Position numbers and translations under genes: made by a program. Below, piece after piece: positions 1 through 5,620 of a DNA stretch of 5,620 nucleotides. This stretch comes from Gammaproteobacteria bacterium (GTDB taxonomy: Bacteria > Pseudomonadota > Gammaproteobacteria > Magnimaribacterales > TMED112). The stretch spans positions 6,276 through 11,895 of the forward strand of contig NYUL01000029.1 of assembly GCA_002684055.1 (NCBI GenBank), in the 5' to 3' direction. The notes under the pieces were generated by a model. That model saw nothing but the letters and a program-made list of their open reading frames with translations. It was not told the origin of the DNA and ran no database searches. The first letter of the stretch is position 1. Every line of letters begins with the position of its first letter.

Positions 1-945
1 AATCCTCAAAATCAATTTCTTCCAGAGATTGGGGTGATCCAAGCAATAAAATTTCCTCACAACAATGATATTAGGTGGGATAGTGGCATTGTCTCAGGAG
101 ATCAAATAACTCCTGAGTATGACCCAATGCTTGCAAAAATTATTGCTTGGGGAGAAACGCGAGAACAGGCTGCAAAGCTTCTTGCAAGAGAACTAAAGTC
201 TACACATATATCAGGGGTAATAACCAATAAAGAATTTTTAGTTAACTGCCTTGAAAACAAATCATTCCTTGCTGGAAAAACAACATCTGATTTCATTGAT
301 AGAGAGTCAAGAAAACTTTTTGCTTTAGCTGATAAAGGTCTTATTGATAAATCCATGAAGGCAGCAATTATTTGGCTTCAAGAAAAGGGGAAATCTGATA
401 ATTCTAGACTAAATTTTCTGCCAAGAAATTGGACCAATGGCATTATGCCAAATGAACAAATGACATTTATTTATGAGAAAGAGGAATATATTTTTCAATA
501 CACTAATAATCTAGATGTTTTTGAAATTCATAGAAAATTTTTTGAGAGAATTTCTCAATCACACGGAAAAATTTTGGAATGCGACGACGATAAAATTTAT
601 TTTGAGCTTGATGAGAGCATTTTAAATGCTCAAATTACTGAATCTGCAGGAGCTATTACTGTAAACCTAGGAAATGGAGATATTAGCTTTAAAATTAAAC
701 CAAGATTTGTAGATCCAAATGAAATTATTATTGAAGGCGGTTTGTCAGCACCAATGCCTGGAAAGATCTTAAATATAAAAGCTAAGAAAAATAAAAAAGT
801 TAAAAAAGGTGATACGCTCCTAACATTAGAAGCTATGAAGATGGAACATTCAATCAAAGCATATGCTGATGGAATTGTTACAGATATATTTGTAAAAGTA
901 GGTGAGCAGGTTGAAAATGGGAGCCTACTCATGAAAATAAATTAG
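1..945 (+). CDS. Biotin-dependent acyl-CoA carboxylase alpha subunit, 3' part (5' end outside window)
   Basis: The frame is open from base 1, so the gene begins upstream; the first GTG at 34 is an internal valine, not a start. The 314 visible residues cover about the C-terminal half of a ~660-residue 3-methylcrotonyl/geranyl-CoA carboxylase alpha chain. Residues 1-100 are the biotin carboxylase C-terminal domain (FLPEIG at 6-11, WDSGI at 26-30, YDPMLAKIIAWG at 40-51, then a TNKEFL segment). Residues about 115-245 are the poorly conserved linker (BT-like) domain. Residues about 247-314 are the biotinyl domain, with APMPGKI at 250-256 and EAMKM at 277-281; Lys280 (codon 838-840) is the biotinylated lysine. 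By family, the protein carries out ATP- and bicarbonate-dependent carboxylation of biotin, and a separate beta subunit then carboxylates an acyl-CoA in the cytosol. The neighbouring AtuA homologue favours a geranyl-CoA (AtuF-like) or methylcrotonyl-CoA (LiuD-like) type. Propionyl-CoA carboxylase is an alternative, because substrate choice lies in the beta subunit, which is not seen here. Confidence 0.93.
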   Translation, partial: NPQNQFLPEIGVIQAIKFPHNNDIRWDSGIVSGDQITPEYDPMLAKIIAWGETREQAAKLLARELKSTHISGVITNKEFLVNCLENKSFLAGKTTSDFIDRESRKLFALADKGLIDKSMKAAIIWLQEKGKSDNSRLNFLPRNWTNGIMPNEQMTFIYEKEEYIFQYTNNLDVFEIHRKFFERISQSHGKILECDDDKIYFELDESILNAQITESAGAITVNLGNGDISFKIKPRFVDPNEIIIEGGLSAPMPGKILNIKAKKNKKVKKGDTLLTLEAMKMEHSIKAYADGIVTDIFVKVGEQVENGSLLMKIN

Positions 946-947
946 AT

Positions 948-2702
948 ATGAAAAATTTTATAAGAATAGCAAATTGTAGTGGTTTTTATGGTGATAAGTT
1001 ATCAGCTGCTAAGGAAATGGTTGAAGGTGGCCCGATAGATGTTTTAACAGGGGACTATCTTGCTGAATTGACAATGGCGATTCTTTTAAACCAAAAATTA
1101 CAAAGAGGTGAGCAAGCTGGATATGTAGGAACTTTTTTAAAACAGTTGAATGATATAGCTCAGTTATGTGCAGATAAAAAAATAAAAATCGTAACGAATG
1201 CTGGAGGCCTTAATCCAAAAAGTATGGCGCAAGAGGTGAAAAAAATTCTTGATGCCCAGGGGGTGAATTTAAAAATTGCCTACATTGATGGAGATGATTT
1301 GATGCCTAGAATTGAAGAGATGAAACAATGTGATGAGAAACTAACAAATATTGATACAGATCAGAATTTTTTTGAGCAAGATATGGCTCCCCTATCAGCT
1401 AATGTCTATTTGGGTTGTTGGGGCATTAAGAAGGCTCTTGATCTTGGTGCTGATATTGTTATTTGTCCAAGAGTTACAGATGCTGCAGTTGTAATGGGTC
1501 CAGCAGCCTGGAAATTTAACTGGAATAGAGATGATTTTAATAAATTAGCTGGGGCACTTGCCGCTGGCCATATAATTGAATGTGGAGCACAAGCTACTGG
1601 TGGTAATTACTCATTCTTTAAAGAAGTGCCATCTTTTAAAAATATTGGTTATCCAATTGCAGAAATCAATGATGATGGGAGTTTCTTTATAACAAAACAT
1701 CAGAATACTGGTGGACTTGTCTCAAAAGGTACTGTTACTGCTCAGTTGCTTTATGAAACCTCTACCCCCTCATACCTAAACCCAGATGTTGTTGCACACT
1801 TTGATACCTTATGTATTGAAGATGTAGAAGAAAATAGAGTGCTTGTAAAAGGCACCAAAGGAAGTCCTCCTCCTAAAAACCATAAAGTTTGCATGAACCT
1901 TGCTGGAGGATATAAAAATAGCATGGAACTTATAGTTACTGGCTTAGATATTGCTGAAAAAGCAGAAATATTTACAGATGTGTTGTTTGATTCCCTTGGT
2001 GGAAGAAATCAATTTGATGATGTGAGCATCCAGCTTCTCCGGACTGATAAAACCGACCCCAAGAGCAATGAAGAAGCTATGGCTACCCTAAAAATATGTG
2101 TTAAATCTAAAGATCCAGACAAAGTTGGTAGGGTTTTCAGTGCAAAAGTTGTTGAATTAGGTTTAGCAAATTATCCAGGCTGGACTATTCAAAGTGACAT
2201 TAAAAAAAGTAGTCCTTTTATTTCATACTGGCCAGCATTAGTGGATAGCAAGCATGTTAATGAAATAGTTCATTTTGAAGAACAAGCTCATAAAATTGAG
2301 ATAGAACATTATCAAGATGTGGAAATAGAACGTCCTGAATTCACTATTCCAAAGCAAGAATATCCTGCCACTGTGAAAATTGAATTTGGGCGTATTTTTG
2401 GAACAAGATCCGGAGATAAGGGTGGGTGTGCCAACCTTGGAACCTGGGCAAAAGATATAGATAGTTATAAATTTTTATACCATTTTTTAACTGTTGGCAA
2501 ACTCAAAGAACTACTACCAGATCTGCAGGAATTTACGATTGAAAGGTATGAATTACCAAATATAAATGCTCTTAATTTCTATGTTAGAGGTTTGCTTGAG
2601 AATGGAGTATCATCAAATGATAGAAAGGATGGTCAGGCTAAATCATTGGGTGAGTATCTGGGTGCTAAGTTCATTGATTATCCATCAAACTTATTGAAAT
2701 AA
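948..2702 (+). CDS. atuA: AtuA-family acyclic terpene utilisation protein (DUF1446)
   Basis: This is a complete 584-residue protein, the usual length for two-domain AtuA proteins. Residues about 4-455 form the DUF1446 domain: GDYLAELTMAIL at 35-46, TNAGGLNP at 83-90, CPRVTDAA at 173-180, a glycine-rich ECGAQATGGNYSFF stretch at 211-224, and TGG followed by GTV and QLLYE at 254-270. Residues about 473-584 are the small C-terminal AtuA-like domain, with RSGDKGG at 487-493, RYELPN at 533-538 and ALNF at 541-544. No signal peptide or membrane segment is seen, so it is probably cytosolic. In Pseudomonas, atuA belongs to the citronellol/geraniol catabolic cluster, but its biochemical role is not established. 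The ATG at 948 lies 2 bp after the upstream stop with no nearby Shine-Dalgarno, which suggests translational coupling. The family assignment is firm. The symbol is given by family, since homologues also occur beside other acyl-CoA carboxylases, and terpene use by this organism is inference. Confidence 0.88.
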   Translation: MKNFIRIANCSGFYGDKLSAAKEMVEGGPIDVLTGDYLAELTMAILLNQKLQRGEQAGYVGTFLKQLNDIAQLCADKKIKIVTNAGGLNPKSMAQEVKKILDAQGVNLKIAYIDGDDLMPRIEEMKQCDEKLTNIDTDQNFFEQDMAPLSANVYLGCWGIKKALDLGADIVICPRVTDAAVVMGPAAWKFNWNRDDFNKLAGALAAGHIIECGAQATGGNYSFFKEVPSFKNIGYPIAEINDDGSFFITKHQNTGGLVSKGTVTAQLLYETSTPSYLNPDVVAHFDTLCIEDVEENRVLVKGTKGSPPPKNHKVCMNLAGGYKNSMELIVTGLDIAEKAEIFTDVLFDSLGGRNQFDDVSIQLLRTDKTDPKSNEEAMATLKICVKSKDPDKVGRVFSAKVVELGLANYPGWTIQSDIKKSSPFISYWPALVDSKHVNEIVHFEEQAHKIEIEHYQDVEIERPEFTIPKQEYPATVKIEFGRIFGTRSGDKGGCANLGTWAKDIDSYKFLYHFLTVGKLKELLPDLQEFTIERYELPNINALNFYVRGLLENGVSSNDRKDGQAKSLGEYLGAKFIDYPSNLLK

Positions 2703-2704
2703 AT

Positions 2705-3490
2705 ATGACTATTAATGAAACAGGGTTTAAAACTCTTCTAGTAAAACATCAAAAAAACATTTTGCATTTAAGTCTAAATAGGCCTGAAAAGAAAAATGCA
2801 ATTAGTCCAGCTATGACCAATGAGCTTTTATTTGTATTGGACTTCGCTGACAAAAATGATTCAGTTAGGGTTTTAGATATTTCAGCACAAGGAGATGTAT
2901 TTTGTGCTGGAGGTGACCTTAGAAACATGTCTGGTGAAGAGAACAATGAGATACCTAATATGGATGGGAACCTTGCAGATGTCATAAAAAAACTACGCAA
3001 CCTCAATAAGCCAGTTGTATGCAGAATTGAAGGGAATGTTTATGCAGGCGCGCTTTTACTAGTTTGCAATTCTACCCATGCATATGCGTTAGACAATGTA
3101 ACTTTTACAGCACCTGAAATAAAAAGGGGCATTTGGCCATTTATGGTTATGGCTGGTTTATTCAGAGTTATGCCAAAAAGAGCGGGTTTGGACTTCATAA
3201 TGAGAGGAAATGCAATAGATACCAACCAAGCCCTAACTCATGGCTTAATTAATCAATATTTTGGTAAAAATGATTTCCAAATAGAGGTCGACAAAATTAC
3301 TAATGAACTCGCATCTATGCCACCGAATGCCATGAAAAAAGGTCTATTAGCTTTTAATAAACAAGAGTTTAACGATTTTGATAATGCTATGAATTTTTTA
3401 GAGTCAGAAATTAACGATAGCCTTAAAAGTGATGAGGCAAAAGAAGGAATTACAGCATTCTTAGAAAAAAGAGAACCAAACTGGAAATAA
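2705..3490 (+). CDS. Enoyl-CoA hydratase/isomerase (crotonase) family protein
   Basis: This complete 261-residue protein has the normal crotonase length. Visible motifs are SLNRPEKKNAIS (23-34, substrate loop), FCAGGDL (66-72, first oxyanion-hole and CoA-binding region), a GNVYAGALLL helix start (110-119) and APEIKRGIWP (136-145), followed by a GLINQ motif near 180. Aligned by spacing to rat enoyl-CoA hydratase, Glu138 matches catalytic Glu164 and Gly115 matches the oxyanion glycine 141. The position of Glu144 is Leu118, so only one catalytic acid remains. Single-Glu crotonases include delta3,delta2-enoyl-CoA isomerases, so isomerase or another acyl-CoA activity is possible. From its position after the carboxylase subunit and AtuA, a methylglutaconyl- or isohexenylglutaconyl-CoA hydratase role would be expected, and the missing Glu weakens that. 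It starts 2 bp after the atuA stop without a clear ribosome binding site and is probably coupled to it. Family is certain; reaction is not. Confidence 0.9.
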   Translation: MTINETGFKTLLVKHQKNILHLSLNRPEKKNAISPAMTNELLFVLDFADKNDSVRVLDISAQGDVFCAGGDLRNMSGEENNEIPNMDGNLADVIKKLRNLNKPVVCRIEGNVYAGALLLVCNSTHAYALDNVTFTAPEIKRGIWPFMVMAGLFRVMPKRAGLDFIMRGNAIDTNQALTHGLINQYFGKNDFQIEVDKITNELASMPPNAMKKGLLAFNKQEFNDFDNAMNFLESEINDSLKSDEAKEGITAFLEKREPNWK

Positions 3491-3554
3491 GATTAAACTA
3501 TAGTATTAATTAATGAGGGGGCACTTCTTAAAAATTTAAATAAGGAGCTTGTTT
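3491..3554 (+). promoter_or_regulatory. Spacer with possible -10 box (weak promoter candidate)
   Basis: This is the only gap above a few bases in the window. It is AT-rich and contains TATAGT at 3499-3504, a 5-of-6 match to the sigma70 -10 box, plus the palindrome ATTAATTAAT at 3505-3514. No convincing -35 box lies 16-19 bp upstream of TATAGT. An alternative pair, CTGGAA (3481-3486) and TATTAA (3504-3509) with 17 bp spacing, is weak. AT-rich DNA produces such matches by chance, so this is only a candidate for separate transcription of the NMO-like gene. No hairpin plus T-run terminator is visible here, so read-through from the upstream genes is also likely. Confidence 0.25.
3542..3547 (+). 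promoter_or_regulatory. Strong Shine-Dalgarno for the NMO-like gene; decides its start
   Basis: AAGGAG lies 7 nt before the ATG at 3555. A TTG two codons earlier, at 3549, is only 1 nt from this site and too close to be used, so the ATG at 3555 is the start. The two genes upstream have no comparable site, which suggests independent and efficient initiation here. Confidence 0.85.
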
Positions 3555-4691
3555 ATGAATTCAAAAATCTGCGAAATATTAGGAATAGAATTTCCATTAG
3601 TTGCGTTTAGTCACTGCAAAGATGTTGTTGCTCAAGTCTCAAAGGCTGGAGGTATGGGTGTATTAGGTGCGGTAGGAATGACCCCAGAAATACTGGAACA
3701 AGAACTCAAATGGATAGATGAACATGTAGATGGAAAACCATACGGGCTAGACCTTTTGGTGCCAAATAAATTTGTTGGCAAAGAAGGTAGTGTTGACCCA
3801 AACCACTTAGCATCAATGATTCCTCAGGAGTATCGAGATTTTAGAGCAGACGTTTTAAAAAATTATGATATAGATGGTGAAGACTTACGAAAACAATCTA
3901 CAGAATATTCCAACTGGGGCGCAAATATGAAAGAAGATGGAGCTACTAAGATGCTGGAAATAGGTTTTAATCATGGCGTTAAGCTCTGTGCAAATGCTTT
4001 GGGGGTTCCGCCAAAATGGATGCTTGATCTCTGTAAAGAAAATGATGTTCCTGTAGCTGCTCTTGTTGGAGCAAAAGAGCATGCAGTTAAACAAGTTGAG
4101 GCTGGAGTAGATATCTTGGTTGTTTCAGGTACAGAGGGTGGCGGTCACTGTGGAAGTGTATCAACAATGGTTCTGGTACCAGAAGTTCATAGAGCTATAA
4201 AAGGAATGGGAGATGTTCCTATTCTTGCAGCAGGAGGAATTTGTACAGGAGAACAGATGGCTGGCGCTATGGCTATGGGTGCCTCAGGTGCATGGTGTGC
4301 CTCAGTATTCTTAACTACATCTGAAGCTGAAACATCAGAAGTTGTCAAAGATAAGATGCTTGCGGCATCATCAAACCAAACAGTTAGATCAAGAAGCAGA
4401 ACAGGCAAACATTCAAGACAGCTACAATCAGATTGGACAGATGCTTGGTTAGAGAAAGGAGCGCCAGACCCATTACCAATGCCACTACAAACAATGGTAA
4501 GTGAACCAGCACTAGATAAAATTGATAAAGCTGCTGAAGTCGGCCATGAAGGCGCAAAAAAACTTGCTACATATTGGGTTGGTCAAGGGATAGGTTTAGT
4601 AGACGAAAAGATTACTGCAGGCCAAACAGTTCAGAAATTTAAAGAAGAATATATCGAAGCCTTTGAAAGACTTAACAGCTTCATGGAGTAA
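3555..4691 (+). CDS. Nitronate monooxygenase-like FMN-dependent oxidoreductase
   Basis: This is a complete 378-residue TIM-barrel flavoprotein of the nitronate monooxygenase / 2-nitropropane dioxygenase family. Visible features are an N-terminal strand with LGIEFPLVAFSHCKD (9-23), AGGMGVLGA (31-39), YGLDLLVP (63-70), the catalytic-histidine motif GTEGGGHCG (192-200, His198), and the FMN phosphate-binding stretch VPILAAGGICTGEQ (221-234) followed by MGASGAW. In characterised class I enzymes this His is the base that deprotonates alkyl nitronates. The usual QAPM-type N-terminal motif is replaced by AFSHCKD, and about 50 extra residues (roughly 75-130) lie between the YGLDLLVP strand and the next barrel part, making it longer than the ~330-350 residues common in the family. 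It may therefore use another substrate. Being downstream of acyl-CoA genes suggests a flavin step on a CoA-ester intermediate or detoxification of nitro compounds; both are inference. The start at 3555 is fixed by the Shine-Dalgarno site at 3542. Confidence 0.87.
   Translation: MNSKICEILGIEFPLVAFSHCKDVVAQVSKAGGMGVLGAVGMTPEILEQELKWIDEHVDGKPYGLDLLVPNKFVGKEGSVDPNHLASMIPQEYRDFRADVLKNYDIDGEDLRKQSTEYSNWGANMKEDGATKMLEIGFNHGVKLCANALGVPPKWMLDLCKENDVPVAALVGAKEHAVKQVEAGVDILVVSGTEGGGHCGSVSTMVLVPEVHRAIKGMGDVPILAAGGICTGEQMAGAMAMGASGAWCASVFLTTSEAETSEVVKDKMLAASSNQTVRSRSRTGKHSRQLQSDWTDAWLEKGAPDPLPMPLQTMVSEPALDKIDKAAEVGHEGAKKLATYWVGQGIGLVDEKITAGQTVQKFKEEYIEAFERLNSFME
4685..4688 (+). promoter_or_regulatory. Candidate Shine-Dalgarno for the transporter, inside the end of the NMO-like gene
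   Basis: GGAG overlaps the final ATG GAG codons of the NMO-like gene and sits 6 nt before an ATT at 4695. This spacing suits initiation at ATT. The same placement would let ribosomes terminating at TAA (4689-4691) restart, coupling the two genes. Confidence 0.45.
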
Positions 4692-4694
4692 CTT

Positions 4695-5620
4695 ATTCTT
4701 AATCTTAGAAATACTTCATTTCTGGTTTTTGCGACAATCTTAAATGTTATAAACTTTGTTGATAGACAATTCATCTCTAGTTTTGCACCTTTTTTAAAAC
4801 AAGATCTTGGTTTAACAAACACTGAAATTGGGTTATTGACAGGACTTGTATTTATATTTTTTTACACCATCGCTGGCTTATTTGTTGGAACTCTTGCTGA
4901 TAGATTTAACAGAACAAAAATTATTGGTATTGGCGTCATATTATGGAGCGCTTTTACAGCGATTTCAGGTTTTGCTAAAAACTTTTTGACCCTGGCAGCT
5001 CCAAGACTTTTTATAGGAATCGGTGAATCAGCCATTACTCCTACCACCATGTCTATACTCTCTGATAGGTTTGATCGGGACAAACTTGGTTTTGCTGCTG
5101 GCTTTTATTATTTGGGGGTTCCTGTAGGCGTAGGAATTAGTCTAATCATCGCAGGTTATATTGAACCACTTATTGGATGGCGTGGCTGCTTCTATTTGCT
5201 CGGTGGTATAGGTTTGATTCTCGGCTTATTAATGCTTCTTGTTAAAGACACGCCTCGAAAAAATATCCCAGCAAAATCAAATCCAGAATCTTTTTTAAGC
5301 ATCATCAAATTACTCTTTAAAGTTCTGTTAATGTCAAAGTCCCTGATGCTTACGATCGCAGCTGGCACTCTATATCATGTAATTTTAGGTGCTGCTCAGT
5401 TTGAAGTCGTATGGGCTGTTGAGGATAAAGGTTTTAATGGAAATACTTTTGCTCAGATTAACGGATGGATCTTTGTAGTTTTTGGTGTTCTTGGTAGTCT
5501 TTTTGGCGGTGTTGCCAGTGACTGGGCTTTAAAAAAATATAATTTACCACGAACATGGTTCCTTTTGATATTGACTCTTATACTCATGCCATTTGCTTTT
5601 ACACGTTACTTGGAAACAGA
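4695..5620 (+). CDS. Major facilitator superfamily transporter, 5' part (3' end outside window; start codon uncertain)
   Basis: The frame is open from just after the TAA at 4689-4691 to the window edge: 308 codons counted from ATT at 4695. The protein is hydrophobic and MFS-like. Counting Ile1 at 4695, it shows NFVDRQF at 20-26 at the end of helix 1, the loop 2-3 signature GTLADRFNR at 65-73, RLFIGIGESAITP at 104-116 in helix 4, GWRGCF at 161-166, and a repeat of the loop signature (GGVASDWALKK, 271-281) opening the second half. About eight helices are visible of an expected twelve. The NFVDRQ and GIGESA signatures resemble spinster-like / anion-cation symporter relatives, many of which move organic acids or lipids. 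The substrate cannot be read from sequence. Helix 1 needs a start before about 4740, but no ATG, GTG or TTG occurs in frame there; ATT at 4695 is favoured and CTG at 4722 is the alternative. It is inner-membrane and probably cotranscribed with the NMO-like gene, possibly importing the pathway substrate. Confidence 0.85.
   Translation, partial: MLNLRNTSFLVFATILNVINFVDRQFISSFAPFLKQDLGLTNTEIGLLTGLVFIFFYTIAGLFVGTLADRFNRTKIIGIGVILWSAFTAISGFAKNFLTLAAPRLFIGIGESAITPTTMSILSDRFDRDKLGFAAGFYYLGVPVGVGISLIIAGYIEPLIGWRGCFYLLGGIGLILGLLMLLVKDTPRKNIPAKSNPESFLSIIKLLFKVLLMSKSLMLTIAAGTLYHVILGAAQFEVVWAVEDKGFNGNTFAQINGWIFVVFGVLGSLFGGVASDWALKKYNLPRTWFLLILTLILMPFAFTRYLET

Noticed and set aside
34..36. GTG at 34 as the start of the carboxylase gene
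   Set aside because: The frame is open to base 1, and the upstream residues FLPEIG match the biotin carboxylase C-terminal domain, so this is an internal valine.
102..932. Minus-strand open frames of 84 and 100 codons opposite the carboxylase gene
   Set aside because: They lie entirely inside a strongly conserved plus-strand gene, have no recognisable domains or ribosome binding sites, and are shadows of it.
2749..3225. Minus-strand open frames of 85 and 61 codons opposite the crotonase
   Set aside because: Compositional shadows of a conserved gene with no family features of their own.
3513..3539. Short ATG frame (8 codons) in the spacer as a leader peptide
   Set aside because: It has no regulatory residue run, no attenuator hairpin after it and no clear ribosome binding site; most likely chance.
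3491..3554. Possible terminator between the crotonase and NMO-like gene
   Set aside because: The only symmetry is the short AT palindrome ATTAATTAAT, which has no GC stem or following T-run.
3885..4408. Minus-strand open frames of 69 and 73 codons opposite the NMO-like gene
   Set aside because: Both fall within conserved flavoprotein motifs on the other strand; no independent support.
4631..5083. Minus-strand open frames across the NMO/MFS junction and opposite the transporter
   Set aside because: The plus strand encodes clear MFS signatures throughout, and the antisense translations show no family motif.

Overview
The window is a stretch of AT-rich, tightly packed bacterial DNA (GC by eye in the mid-30s percent). 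It holds five genes, all on the + strand. The standard genetic code fits: the complete genes end in TAG or TAA, and no TGA interrupts any frame. Low GC, 2-3 bp gene junctions and acyl-CoA catabolic content suggest a streamlined marine gammaproteobacterium, for example a SAR86-like lineage. That placement is inference and I cannot prove it from this window.

Region by region: bases 1-945 are the 3' part of a biotin-dependent acyl-CoA carboxylase alpha subunit, covering the biotin carboxylase C-terminus, the linker (BT-type) domain and the biotinyl domain with an intact AMKM site. Bases 948-2702 are a full-length AtuA-family (DUF1446) protein. Bases 2705-3490 are a crotonase-fold enoyl-CoA hydratase/isomerase that lacks one of the two classical catalytic glutamates. 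These three genes are separated by only 2 bp each and form one translation-coupled block. A 64 bp spacer follows, with a strong Shine-Dalgarno and a possible -10 box. Next come a nitronate-monooxygenase-like FMN protein (3555-4691) and a major facilitator superfamily transporter that runs off the right edge (about 4695-5620).

The carboxylase, AtuA and crotonase combination resembles the acyclic terpene utilisation (atu) and leucine/isovalerate (liu) pathways. In those, a 3-methyl-branched enoyl-CoA (geranyl-CoA or methylcrotonyl-CoA) is carboxylated, hydrated and cleaved. The missing partners (carboxylase beta subunit, acyl-CoA dehydrogenase, lyase) would be expected upstream of base 1. The NMO-like flavoprotein and the transporter may add an oxidation/reduction step and substrate uptake, but this rests on context only.

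The most unusual point is the start of the transporter gene. Its reading frame is intact through the first membrane helix but has no ATG, GTG or TTG in the required interval. The best candidate start is an ATT codon at 4695, placed 6 nt after a GGAG that lies inside the last codons of the upstream gene. I found no RNA genes, mobile elements, CRISPR arrays, clear terminators or long repeats, and no wholly new system.
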